DNA of 64,000 nt from Denitromonas sp. Its GTDB lineage: Bacteria > Pseudomonadota > Gammaproteobacteria > Burkholderiales > Rhodocyclaceae. Both the position numbers and the translations under genes were made by a program. The stretch spans positions 2,742,001 through 2,806,000 of the forward strand of contig NZ_JAUCBR010000004.1 of the NCBI RefSeq assembly GCF_034676725.1. Reading direction: 5' to 3'. Below, in pieces: positions 17,752-26,034 of the stretch (position 1 is the first letter of the stretch; every line of letters begins with the position of its first letter). Below the pieces are notes generated by a model. The model made no database searches, was not told the origin of the DNA, and saw nothing but the letters and a program-made list of their open reading frames with translations.

Positions 17752-18993
17752 ATGCAGGCCTTGTCCTTCGAGCAGGCACCGCCGCCGTCGGTGCCGCTGC
17801 GCTTCTTTCTCACCGCGCCGCTATTCCTGCTGCTCGCCGGTGGCTTGCTGCTGGTCGATGGCGAGTCGGCCATGGCCTCGCGCTGGACCCCCACGGCGCT
17901 GGCGCTCACCCATCTGATGACCGCCGGCTTCATGCTGCAGGTCATGCTCGGTGCCCTGTTCCAGTTGATGCCCGTCGCTGCCGGCGCCAACCTTTGGCAG
18001 CCGCGGCGGCTGGCGCTGCCGGTACATCTGCTCTCGGCCGCCGGTGCCGTTTTGCTGGTGCTCGGATTCCACCACCAGATCACCTGGGCCTACCAGGGGG
18101 CGGTGCTGGCGCTGGGCGCCAGCGTGCTGCTGTTTTTCCCGGCCGCCATGTTGGCGCTCTGGCGCACCCCGGGGCGCAGCCCCACCCTGGTGGCCATCCG
18201 CATCGCCCTGCTGGCCTTGTTCCTTGCCGTGTTCGCCGGCGCCACCATGGCGCTGGCGCGCGCCGGCATCATTGACATCGGCTGGCTCCGGCTGTCGTCG
18301 CCCCATGTGGCGCTCGGGCTGGGCGGCTGGGGGGCGGTGCTGGTGGCGGCGGCGGGCTATCTGGTGGTGCCGATGTTCCAGCTCACGCCGGCCTATCCGG
18401 GCTGGTTTGCGCGTAGTTTTGCCGGCGCCGTGGCGGTGGCCATCGGCGTTGGCGTGGTCGTGCCGCATGCGGCCGGATGGTTGCCGCTGATCGCGCTGAT
18501 CGCCTTGCTTGCGGCGGTGACGATCGATCGTCAGCGGCGACGCCGGCGGGCCAAGGTGGACGCCACCTACCATTTCTGGCGTCTGGCCATGGCCTGCACC
18601 CTGGCGGCGTGCGCACTGGCCGTGCTGGGCGTGTTTCAGGTCGGGGGCAACGCGATGCCGATCGCGGTCGGCGTGCTGGCGATTCTCGGTGGCTTCGTCT
18701 CGGTGATCGCCGGCATGCTCTACAAGATCGTGCCCTTCATCCTCTGGCTGTACCTGCAGCCGAGAGTGAAGGGCGTGCCGCCGATGACGCGCATGCTCAA
18801 CGAGCGCTGGGTGACATGGCACTGGCGCTGCCATCTGGCGATGGTGCTCGCCAGTGTGCTGGCGACGGTGTGGTGGCCGATGGTCTATCCGGCCGGCGGC
18901 TTGATGATCGCCAGTGCGCTGCTGCTGGGCGGGCAACTGCTGCGCGTGGTCAACCATGCCCGCGCCGCCTTGCGGCGCGCTCAGCCTTCGTAG
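17752..18993 (+). CDS. Polytopic membrane protein of the NO-response region (heme-copper oxidase I-like)
   Basis: 413 aa with about 11-12 hydrophobic helices. The ALTHLMTAGFMLQVMLGALFQLMPV segment and later His residues (SSPHVALGLGGWG, FHHQITWAY) recall subunit I of heme-copper oxidases and NnrS, but the full CuB ligand set is not evident. I therefore give no enzymatic function. It follows DUF2249 by 55 bases and converges on dnr with a 13-base overlap at the 3' ends. Context suggests a role in NO or low-oxygen metabolism. Confidence 0.7.
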   Translation: MQALSFEQAPPPSVPLRFFLTAPLFLLLAGGLLLVDGESAMASRWTPTALALTHLMTAGFMLQVMLGALFQLMPVAAGANLWQPRRLALPVHLLSAAGAVLLVLGFHHQITWAYQGAVLALGASVLLFFPAAMLALWRTPGRSPTLVAIRIALLALFLAVFAGATMALARAGIIDIGWLRLSSPHVALGLGGWGAVLVAAAGYLVVPMFQLTPAYPGWFARSFAGAVAVAIGVGVVVPHAAGWLPLIALIALLAAVTIDRQRRRRRAKVDATYHFWRLAMACTLAACALAVLGVFQVGGNAMPIAVGVLAILGGFVSVIAGMLYKIVPFILWLYLQPRVKGVPPMTRMLNERWVTWHWRCHLAMVLASVLATVWWPMVYPAGGLMIASALLLGGQLLRVVNHARAALRRAQPS

Positions 18994-19685
18994 TTGCGCA
19001 GCTTGCCGACGTTGTGCAGGGAGATGTGCTTGCCCTGTACGGTGATCAGCCCGGCGCTGCTCAGCTCGTGGAAGATGCGCGACAGGGTCTCGGGCGTCAG
19101 GTTGAGGCGGGACGCGATGATCTGCTTGCTGGTCGGCAGGTCCACGTCGGCCTGGGTGCCTTGCTGGGTGCCCTGGCAGGGCGCGTCGGGCACCTGCTGC
19201 AGCAGGTAGCCGATGACGCGCTGGGTGCTCGAGCGCAGGGAGTAGGATTCGACGTCGCGTACCATGCTGTGCAGGCGGATGGCCATGCCGGCGAGCATGC
19301 GGCGGGCGAAGCCGGCGTCCTGGTCGATGAGGTTGAACACCGCATCGCGGGTGATGTGCAGCAGCAGGGTGTCGGCCAGGGACTCGGCAAATACCGGATA
19401 CTGGCGGTCCATGAACATCACGGCCTCGCCGAAGCTCTGGTGGGGGCCGAGGATCTCGACCACCTTCTCGTTGCCGTTGGGCGAGGAGAAGGCCAGTTTG
19501 ATCTGACCGAAGATGACGTAGTAAAACCCCTTGGGCTGATCGCCGCGCTGGAAGAGCATCTCGCCCTTCTGGATGCGCTTTTCGCGCGTGGCGTCGGCGA
19601 CTTGCTGCAAGTCGTCCGCCGACAGCGCGCTGAACAGGGGCATGCGGCTCAGTAGTCCGGGGATATCGATTTTTTCTTGACTCAT
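18981..19685 (-). CDS. dnr: Crp/Fnr-family regulator, DNR/NarR-like nitric-oxide sensor
   Basis: 234 aa. An N-terminal cyclic-nucleotide-like sensor domain lacks the FNR cysteine cluster (no CxxC motif near the N-terminus), followed by a dimerisation helix and an HTH with SKQIIASRLNLTPETLSRIFHEL. The E-xx-SR recognition pattern predicts binding to FNR-like TTGAT half-sites. Lack of Fe-S cysteines plus neighbours nnrS, hemerythrins and fnr make a heme-based NO sensor of the DNR type likely. The ATG at 19685 is used; the frame stays open to 19724. Confidence 0.82.
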   Translation of the reverse strand: MSQEKIDIPGLLSRMPLFSALSADDLQQVADATREKRIQKGEMLFQRGDQPKGFYYVIFGQIKLAFSSPNGNEKVVEILGPHQSFGEAVMFMDRQYPVFAESLADTLLLHITRDAVFNLIDQDAGFARRMLAGMAIRLHSMVRDVESYSLRSSTQRVIGYLLQQVPDAPCQGTQQGTQADVDLPTSKQIIASRLNLTPETLSRIFHELSSAGLITVQGKHISLHNVGKLRNYEG

Positions 19686-19767
19686 GATCGGGCAAAAGCC
19701 ATCGGTAGCGGCAGAATGTACCACGCTCCCAAGCCCAGCGTAATGGGTGGATACATATCAGAATCTC

Positions 19768-20985
19768 ATGATGAATCAGCTCGGCTCGACTCTCCACTGG
19801 CGCTGGCTTCTGGCGGCGCCGCACCGCGCCATGTTCTTTTTGGGCGCACTTCAGCTGCTGCTGGTGATGCTGCCATGGGCCGCCGAGATGCTCGCCCGGC
19901 TCACCGGCCAGAGCTTGCCGTGGTCATGGCCGCCCGGGTGGTGGCATGCCTTGCTGGCCATCGACGGCGTCTTTCCGTTCTTCGTCTTCGGCTTTCTGCT
20001 CACGGCCATGCCGCGCTGGCAGGGCTATGGCGATCTGCCGGCCGGCGTGTTCGTGCGGCCGTGGGGCGTGCTCGTCGCCGGCTGGACGCTGATCTATGCC
20101 AGCGCGCTGCTGCCGGTGCTGCGCCTGCCGGGCATGGCGCTGGTGTTTGCCGGCTGGGCGTGGCTGCTGGTGATGCTGGCGCCGATCGCGTTCCGTGCCG
20201 GCAATGGCCGCTTGCACGCCGTGCCGGCCTGGCTGGCCACCGTGGCTGGCCTGGCGGGCTGGGGCGCGTGGATGGGGTTTGCCGCGACCGGTGATGGGGC
20301 CTGGGCGCGGGCGGCGATCGATGTCGGGGTGTGGGGCTTCCTGCTGCCGGTGTTCTTTACCGTCAGCCATCGCATGATTCCGTTCTTCTCCAGCGCGGTG
20401 CTGGACGACTACACGGCGTTCCGGCCGCCGTGGGCCTTGTTCATGATGCTCGGCGCCGCCGTTGGCCATGGGGTGCTGATGCTGCTCGGCGAGGCGCAGC
20501 TGACCTGGTTGGTGGACCTGCCGGCGGCCGGCCTGGCGGTGTTCCTGACCGTGCGCTGGGGGCTGGTGCGCAGCTTCGAAGTACCGTTGCTGGCCATGCT
20601 GCATCTGGGCTTCATGTGGCTCGGCCTTGCGCTGGCGTTGTTCGGCGTGCAAAGTCTAGCCGCCTGGCAGGGCAGCACCGTGCTCGGGCTGGCGCCGCTG
20701 CATGCCTTGGGGATCGGCATGTTTACCGTGATTGCGCTGGGGATGGTGTCGCGCGTGACGCTTGGTCATTCCGGCCAGGCGCTGCGCGCCGATGCGACGA
20801 CCTGGCGGCTGTGCTGGGCGGTGCAGGCAGTGGCCGTGGTGCGCATGCTGGCCGAGCTGTGGACCTCGGCGCAGGCGGTGTTGCTGGTGCTGGCGGCCGT
20901 GGGCTGGCTGGTTGCTTTCGGATTCTGGGCAAGGCGTTACATGCCGGTTTATCTGCGCCCGCGTGCGGATGGCCGGCCGGGGTAA
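19768..20985 (+). CDS. nnrS: NnrS family protein
   Basis: 405 aa, about 12 membrane helices. Typical NnrS features: LLAAPHRAMFFLGALQ at the N-terminus, PFFVFGFLLTAMPRWQGY, and PVFFTVSHRMIPFFSSAVL, with further His in LAPLHALGIGMFTVIALGMVSRVTLGHSG. NnrS is a heme- and copper-containing membrane protein that eases nitrosative stress during denitrification. Start is uncertain among GTG 19747, ATG 19768 and ATG 19771. Divergent from dnr, 82 bases apart; no FNR/DNR box is obvious between them. Confidence 0.9.
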   Translation: MMNQLGSTLHWRWLLAAPHRAMFFLGALQLLLVMLPWAAEMLARLTGQSLPWSWPPGWWHALLAIDGVFPFFVFGFLLTAMPRWQGYGDLPAGVFVRPWGVLVAGWTLIYASALLPVLRLPGMALVFAGWAWLLVMLAPIAFRAGNGRLHAVPAWLATVAGLAGWGAWMGFAATGDGAWARAAIDVGVWGFLLPVFFTVSHRMIPFFSSAVLDDYTAFRPPWALFMMLGAAVGHGVLMLLGEAQLTWLVDLPAAGLAVFLTVRWGLVRSFEVPLLAMLHLGFMWLGLALALFGVQSLAAWQGSTVLGLAPLHALGIGMFTVIALGMVSRVTLGHSGQALRADATTWRLCWAVQAVAVVRMLAELWTSAQAVLLVLAAVGWLVAFGFWARRYMPVYLRPRADGRPG

Positions 20986-20990
20986 ATACG

Positions 20991-21368
20991 ATGTATCTGG
21001 CAATCAAACATCTTCATGTGACCTGCGTGGTGCTCAGCGGCCTGGGCTTCTTGTTGCGCGCCGGGTGGATGCTGTCGGGCTCGTCCCGCCTGCAGCACCG
21101 GCTGACGCGGGTGCTGCCGCATGTCGTCGACACCGTGTTGCTGAGCACCGCCATCGCGCTGGTGACATACTATGACGGGGTGCCGGACTGGGTGTGGGCA
21201 AAGATCGCGGGTCTGGTGGCCTATGTGGTGCTTGGCACCATTGCGCTCAAGCGCGGCCGTACGCCGGCCAGCCGCCGGCTCGCGCTGGTGGCCGCGGTGG
21301 CGACGTTTGGCTGGATCGTGTCGGTGGCGATGTCGAAATCCGCCGCCGGTTTTTTCGGATGGATGTAA
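20991..21368 (+). CDS. SirB2-type membrane protein
   Basis: 125 aa with four membrane helices; starts MYLAIKHLHVTCVVLSGLGFLLR and contains the conserved HVVDTVLLSTAIAL. This is the SirB2 family pattern; its role is unknown but it is often found near nnrS. ATG at 20991 is 3 bases after the nnrS stop, so the genes are coupled. Confidence 0.85.
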   Translation: MYLAIKHLHVTCVVLSGLGFLLRAGWMLSGSSRLQHRLTRVLPHVVDTVLLSTAIALVTYYDGVPDWVWAKIAGLVAYVVLGTIALKRGRTPASRRLALVAAVATFGWIVSVAMSKSAAGFFGWM

Positions 21369-21384
21369 GCACGAAGGACTCACG

Positions 21385-21921
21385 ATGACCGAATCCTTGT
21401 TGCCACTGGCGCCGGGGCTGGACCAGCCGCTCGAGGTGCTGACCGCCTGTCATGGCCGGATGATGTCGCAGTTGCAGACGCTGGACCGGCTGGTGCGCTG
21501 GTTGCCGGAGCACGGCGCCGATGCCGACGCCTGCCGCGCGGCGGCGAATGTCATCCGCTATTTCGATACGGCGGCGGTGAATCACCATCAGGACGAGGAA
21601 GACAGCCTGTTTCCGCTGCTGTTCGAGCGGGTCTCGACGGCGGGGCGGCCGCGCCTGCGCAAGCTGGTCGAGTGGATTCAGCGCGATCACGCCGAAATGA
21701 CCGCGGCCTGGCTGCGGCTGCGGGCACAACTGGAAGGGGTTGCCGCGGGGACGTCCGCCGAACTGGATGCCGATGAAGTGGCCAACTTCGCGTCGCGCTA
21801 CCACAGCCACATCGACCGGGAAGACAACGAGCTGTTTCCCTACGCCGCCCAGCTGCTCACCCCCGCCGACCTGGCGGGCCTGAGTGAGCAGATGGTGGCG
21901 CGCCGCCGCCTGCCGCGCTGA
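21385..21921 (+). CDS. Hemerythrin-like (HHE) protein
   Basis: 178 aa. Ligand motifs LTACHGRMMSQL, FDTAAVNHHQDEEDSLFP, IQRDHAEMTAAW and RYHSHIDREDNELFPYA give the full H-HxxxE-H-HxxxE di-iron pattern. Third hemerythrin-like gene within 9 kb. It follows the SirB2 gene by 16 bases and converges directly on fnr (stops adjacent at 21921/21922). The protein probably senses or binds O2/NO or protects iron-sulfur centres; none of this is shown here. Confidence 0.88.
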   Translation: MTESLLPLAPGLDQPLEVLTACHGRMMSQLQTLDRLVRWLPEHGADADACRAAANVIRYFDTAAVNHHQDEEDSLFPLLFERVSTAGRPRLRKLVEWIQRDHAEMTAAWLRLRAQLEGVAAGTSAELDADEVANFASRYHSHIDREDNELFPYAAQLLTPADLAGLSEQMVARRRLPR

Positions 21922-22665
21922 TTACACGCTGGGCAGGTGGCTGAGCAGGGCCTTGAGGCCGTCGATGTCGCGGATGCGGATGTGCTTTTGCTGCACGGCG
22001 ATCAGGCCGTTTTCCTGGAAGCGCGAGAAGGCCCGCGACACCGTCTCCAGCTTGAGCCCGAGGTAGGAGCCAATTTCCTCGCGTGTCATGCGCAGGTGGA
22101 ACTCGGCGGCAGAGAAGCCGCGCGCGGTGAAGCGCTGCGACATGTTGATGAGGAAGGCCGCCAGGCGCTCTTCGGCGCGCATTGAGCCGAGCAGCATCAT
22201 CACGCCGTGGTCGCGCACGATCTCGCGGCTCATCACCTTGTGAAACTGGTGCTGGAGCGACTCGACCTCGCGAGACAGGGTCTCGAGATTGGCGAAGGGG
22301 ATGATGCACACATCGCTGTCTTCGAGCGCCACGGCATTGCAGGTGTGCGTGTCGGTGCTGATGCCGTCCAGGCCGAGGATTTCGCCCGACATCTGGAAGC
22401 CGGTGACCTGCTCACGGCCGTCTTCGAGCAGCACATCGGTCTTGAACGAACCGGTGCGCACGGCGTAGATCGACTCGAACGCATCACCGACCCGGTACAG
22501 ATGCTGATGGCGCTTGACCTTGCGGCGTGCGCCGACCAGCGCATCGAGCTGGTCGATGTCGCCATCGCTCATGCCAAAGGGCAGGCAGAGCTCTTGCAGG
22601 TTGCATTGCGAACAGGCCGTTTTCAGGCCCTCGACGGTAATCGGCACGACGGCCCGTTGTTGCAT
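21922..22665 (-). CDS. fnr: Oxygen-sensing transcription regulator FNR/ANR
   Basis: 247 aa. Cys18, Cys21 and Cys27 (CSQCNLQELC) plus Cys120 (DSDVCIIPF) match the four ligands of the oxygen-labile 4Fe-4S cluster of FNR. The HTH has GSYLGLKLETVSRAFSRF with the ETVSR recognition motif for TTGAT. The ATG at 22665 has AAGGAG 10 bases upstream; an upstream in-frame ATG at 22719 would span the FNR box and is rejected. The box at 22711-22724 suggests autoregulation. It should control the other FNR boxes in this window. Confidence 0.96.
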   Translation of the reverse strand: MQQRAVVPITVEGLKTACSQCNLQELCLPFGMSDGDIDQLDALVGARRKVKRHQHLYRVGDAFESIYAVRTGSFKTDVLLEDGREQVTGFQMSGEILGLDGISTDTHTCNAVALEDSDVCIIPFANLETLSREVESLQHQFHKVMSREIVRDHGVMMLLGSMRAEERLAAFLINMSQRFTARGFSAAEFHLRMTREEIGSYLGLKLETVSRAFSRFQENGLIAVQQKHIRIRDIDGLKALLSHLPSV

Positions 22666-22710
22666 GACCTGCGTTCTCCTTGATTCGATTTTTGCCCTGC
22701 GTTGGGGCGT

Positions 22711-22724
22711 TTGATCCACGTCAA
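22711..22724. promoter_or_regulatory. FNR box between fnr and hemN
   Basis: TTGATCCACGTCAA lies 46 bases upstream of the fnr ATG and 54 upstream of hemN. Unlike the other four boxes, no convincing -10 sits at the class II distance on either strand, so activation of hemN or repression of fnr are both possible. Confidence 0.75.
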
Positions 22725-22778
22725 CCCGCTTGGTTCCGGATTTTGAGATCGTGACCGCTAGTGAGCTAAAGCCTGATT

Positions 22779-24170
22779 ATGGACAACCAGAAAGAACTCG
22801 TCTTCGACCCCCAGCTGATCCGTCGCTTCGATGTGAATGGCCCGAGGTACACCTCCTACCCGACGGCAGACCGCTTCGTGGAGGCCTTCAATGCCGACGC
22901 CCTCGAGAGCTGGTTGGGGCAACGCAGTGTCGGCGGATTTGGCCGACCGCTGTCATTGTACTTCCACATCCCGTTCTGCAACACGATCTGTTACTACTGC
23001 GCCTGCAACAAGATCATCACCAAGGATCACGGGCGCTCCGAAAAATACCTCAAATACCTCGCCAAAGAGGTCGCCATGCAGGCGGCGAGTCTCGACGGCG
23101 GGCGCGATGTCATCCAGCTGCATCTGGGTGGCGGCACGCCGACCTTCCTGTCGCATGACGAGCTGCGCCAGCTGATGGCCACGGTTCGCCAGCATTTCAA
23201 GCTACTGCCCAATGGAGAATATTCCATTGAGGTCGATCCACGCAAAGTGGATTTTGAAACAGTCGCCCTGCTGGCCGAACTCGGTTTCAACCGCATGAGC
23301 ATCGGCGTGCAGGATTTCAACATCGACGTGCAGCGCGCGGTCAATCGCGTGCAGAGCTACGAAGAGACCAAGCTGGTGCAGGACGCCGCCCGCCAGACCG
23401 GCTTCAAGTCGGTGAGCATGGACCTGATCTACGGCCTGCCCAAGCAGAACGTGATCAGCTTCAACAGCACCCTCGAGCGGGTGCTGGAGCTGTCGCCCGA
23501 TCGCATCTCGCTGTACAGCTACGCACACCTGCCGGGTCTGTTCAAGCCGCAGCGCCGGATCGAGCTGAACGACATGCCCACGGCCGACACCAAGCTGCAG
23601 ATCCTGCAACTGGCGATCCGCCGCCTGACCGAGGCCGGCTATGTCTACATTGGCATGGACCACTTCGCCAAGCCGGACGACGAGCTCGCCGTGGCGCAGC
23701 GCCAGGGCCGCCTGCACCGCAATTTCCAGGGTTACTCGACCTATGCCGAGTGCGACCTGCTGGCCTTTGGCGTGTCCGCCATCGGCAAGGTCGGGCCGAC
23801 CTATGCGCAGAACGTCAAGACGCTGGACGAGTACTACGACATCCTCGACCAGGACCGCCTGCCGGTGCTGCGCGGCATCGAACTGACGCCCGACGACATC
23901 CTGCGCCGTTCGATCATCCAGGCGCTAATGTGCCATTTCGAACTGTCGATCGACGCCATCGAAGTCGCCCACATGGTCGACTTCAAGCGCTACTTCGCCG
24001 ACGAGATTGCCGATCTGCGCACCATGGAGTCCGCCGGCATGCTCAAGATCGAAGACAAGTGGATCACCGTGCTGCCCGCCGGCCGCATGCTGGTGCGCGG
24101 CATCGCCATGGTCTTCGACCGTCACCTGCGTTCCGACCGCGAGCGCGCACGCTACTCCAAGGTGATCTGA
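22779..24170 (+). CDS. hemN: Oxygen-independent coproporphyrinogen III oxidase
   Basis: 463 aa radical-SAM enzyme that decarboxylates coproporphyrinogen III without oxygen. It has RYTSYPTADRF, the YFHIPFCNTICYYCACNKI cluster (CxxxCxxC plus the extra Cys of HemN), GGGTPTFL and MDHFAKPDDELA. Length and C-terminal HemN domain distinguish it from HemW. It supplies heme for the cbb3 oxidase under low oxygen and is divergent from fnr with an FNR box between them. Confidence 0.97.
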   Translation: MDNQKELVFDPQLIRRFDVNGPRYTSYPTADRFVEAFNADALESWLGQRSVGGFGRPLSLYFHIPFCNTICYYCACNKIITKDHGRSEKYLKYLAKEVAMQAASLDGGRDVIQLHLGGGTPTFLSHDELRQLMATVRQHFKLLPNGEYSIEVDPRKVDFETVALLAELGFNRMSIGVQDFNIDVQRAVNRVQSYEETKLVQDAARQTGFKSVSMDLIYGLPKQNVISFNSTLERVLELSPDRISLYSYAHLPGLFKPQRRIELNDMPTADTKLQILQLAIRRLTEAGYVYIGMDHFAKPDDELAVAQRQGRLHRNFQGYSTYAECDLLAFGVSAIGKVGPTYAQNVKTLDEYYDILDQDRLPVLRGIELTPDDILRRSIIQALMCHFELSIDAIEVAHMVDFKRYFADEIADLRTMESAGMLKIEDKWITVLPAGRMLVRGIAMVFDRHLRSDRERARYSKVI

Positions 24171-24393
24171 GCGCCTGAGCGTCTTTCGTTCATGCCCGCT
24201 CGCCCCCCAAAGATGACCTGCGCGTCGTTGCAAATGCTCGCCATCGCCCGCGCTATGGCGGTGCTTTGCGCCTCGATCAGGCCGTCTTCGGGGCCCCGCT
24301 CGGTCACGCCCGAAAAACGATCGGGCGCCGGCGGGGCGGGGCCGGGCTGTGATGTGATAGGCTCGGCGCCCGACCTCCGATTCAACCCCTCCC

Positions 24394-25101
24394 ATGCCTG
24401 AAACCGGCTATATCGCCGTCTTCCTGATCGGCCTGCTCGGCGGCACGCACTGTGTCGGCATGTGCGGCGGCATCGTCAGCGCGCTGACCGTGCAGATTCC
24501 GGGGCAGGTGGGCCGCCAGTGGCCGATCCACCTCGCCTATAACCTCGGCCGCATCGCCACGTACACTGCGCTGGGCGCATTGTTCGGCGCCATCGGCACG
24601 CTCGGCCTGCTGTTCGAGGATTTCCTCCCCATCCAGATGGGCCTGTACCTGATGGCCAACCTGATGCTCGTTGCGCTGGGCCTGTATCTGACGGGGTTCA
24701 CGCGACTGCTGGCGCCGGTCGAGCGCATGGGGCAATCGCTGTGGCGCCGCGTTCAGCCGCTCACGCGCCGCTTCCTTCCCGTGCGCGGGCTGCGCCAGGC
24801 GATTCCGCTTGGCCTGCTGTGGGGCTTTCTGCCCTGTGGCCTGGTCTACAGTGTGCTGGCCACGGCGCTGGTCACCGGCTCGTCGGCCGGCGGCGCCAGC
24901 CTGATGCTGGCCTTCGGTCTGGGGACCCTGCCCAACCTGATGCTCGCCGGCATGTTGCTCAAGCGGCTGCAGGGGGTGACCCGCCGCGCCTGGGTGCGCA
25001 CCTTTGCCGGCGCGGTGGTGCTCGGCTTCGGCGTGTTCGGGTTGCTTAACGCATCGACGCTGGGCAGCCGGCTGTGGAACGGTGTGCTCTGCGTGACCTG
25101 A
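24394..25101 (+). CDS. Sulfite exporter TauE/SafE (DsbD_2-like) membrane protein
   Basis: 235 aa, six to seven membrane helices. GTHCVGMCGGIVSAL near the N-terminus and LLWGFLPCGLVYSVL near residue 150 form a paired-cysteine pattern of the COG2836 family (annotated TauE/SafE or CcdA-like). Members near cbb3 genes are thought to help copper or thiol transfer for oxidase assembly. The 223-base gap after hemN holds only a CGCCCG/CGGGCG inverted repeat (about 24316-24336) that could be part of a terminator. Confidence 0.82.
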   Translation: MPETGYIAVFLIGLLGGTHCVGMCGGIVSALTVQIPGQVGRQWPIHLAYNLGRIATYTALGALFGAIGTLGLLFEDFLPIQMGLYLMANLMLVALGLYLTGFTRLLAPVERMGQSLWRRVQPLTRRFLPVRGLRQAIPLGLLWGFLPCGLVYSVLATALVTGSSAGGASLMLAFGLGTLPNLMLAGMLLKRLQGVTRRAWVRTFAGAVVLGFGVFGLLNASTLGSRLWNGVLCVT

Positions 25102-25177
25102 CGCCTTTGCGCTGCATCAGGGTATTCTTATGTTGTGTCGGCGCCATCCGGGCGCCGTCGTGCATTGGGGGATAAGC

Positions 25178-25561
25178 ATGAGCAAAACCAGTCACGACCT
25201 GGTGGTCGAGGCCAAGGCGGCGATTCGCGAGGTGAGTCTTGACGAGGCCCGGCGCCTGATTCAGAACGGCGCCACGGTGCTCGATGTCCGCGAGCCTGGC
25301 GAGTTCGCGGCGGGGCATTTGCCGGGCGCAATGAATATCCCGCGTGGCCTGCTCGAGTTCAAGCTGGCTGGCACGCCCGAGCTCAACGACCCGCGCCGCC
25401 CGATCCTGGTTTACTGCAAGACCAGCGGCCGCGCGGCGCTGGCCACGGTGGTGCTGCAGACGATGGGGGTGGCCAACGCGGTGTCGCTGGCCGGTGGCTT
25501 CGATGCCTGGGCCGCCGAAGATCTGCCCATCGACCGGCCGGCGCCGATCGATTTCGAGTGA
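25178..25561 (+). CDS. Rhodanese-like sulfurtransferase domain protein
   Basis: 127 aa single rhodanese domain: GATVLDVREPGEFAAGHLPGA and the active-site loop VYCKTSGRAAL with the catalytic Cys, then LAGGFDAWAA. No signal peptide. Start is the ATG at 25178; an in-frame ATG at 25130 adds 16 unrelated residues. Sulfur substrate not predictable. Confidence 0.9.
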   Translation: MSKTSHDLVVEAKAAIREVSLDEARRLIQNGATVLDVREPGEFAAGHLPGAMNIPRGLLEFKLAGTPELNDPRRPILVYCKTSGRAALATVVLQTMGVANAVSLAGGFDAWAAEDLPIDRPAPIDFE

Positions 25562-25567
25562 TGCGCG

Positions 25568-25972
25568 TCAGGCCTCGTCCGGATGGGCGAGGGTGTGCAG
25601 GATGGGGCAGGGCTGGGCGGTTGTGGTGTGCTCGCAGCAGCTCACCAGCTCGGTCAGGGCGCTGCGCATGGCGGCCAGGCGGGCCATGCGCTCGTCGATC
25701 TGCACCAGCTTTTCCTTGGCCAGGGCACGCGCGGCCGTGCGGTCGGTGTTCTCGTCGAGATCGAGCAGTTCAGCAATCTCGTCCAGGCTGAAGCCCAGTT
25801 GCTGCGCCCGCCGGATGAAGCGCAGGCGCGACAGCGCCGTGTCGCCGTAGTGGCGCACCTGGCCGACGGCTGGCGCGGGCACCGCGAGCAGGCCACGCCG
25901 CTGGTAATAGCGCACCGTTTCCACGCCCACGTCGGCGGCGGCGGCGAGGCGACCGATGGTCATCGATTTCAT
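25568..25972 (-). CDS. MerR-family metal-responsive regulator
   Basis: 134 aa. An N-terminal winged HTH (MTIGRLAAAADVGVETVRYYQRRGLL) and dimerisation helix are followed by a C-terminal loop ELVSCCEHTTTAQPCPIL. The spacing between the second Cys and the final CP is eight residues, as in mercury MerR rather than CueR, but no Cys occupies the Cys82 position of MerR, so the metal is uncertain. It is divergent from a copper-type ATPase and presumably controls it. Start is ATG 25972 or ATG 25963; the first lies only 3 bases from the target promoter -35. Confidence 0.85.
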   Translation of the reverse strand: MKSMTIGRLAAAADVGVETVRYYQRRGLLAVPAPAVGQVRHYGDTALSRLRFIRRAQQLGFSLDEIAELLDLDENTDRTAARALAKEKLVQIDERMARLAAMRSALTELVSCCEHTTTAQPCPILHTLAHPDEA

Positions 25973-25974
25973 GC

Positions 25975-26006
25975 TTGACTCCGTACCTGACTACAGACTT
26001 TAGACT
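25975..26006 (+). promoter_or_regulatory. MerR-type promoter/operator of the P-ATPase gene
   Basis: -35 TTGACT (25975-25980) and -10 TAGACT (26001-26006) are separated by 20 bp, the overlong spacing that MerR-family activators correct by DNA distortion. The left operator half CTCCGTAC equals that of classic mer operators; the right half CTACAGAC is an imperfect mate. The site overlaps the regulator's own 5' end. Confidence 0.8.
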
Positions 26007-26034
26007 GCGCGTATCTTGTTCATTCCGTCAAGCC

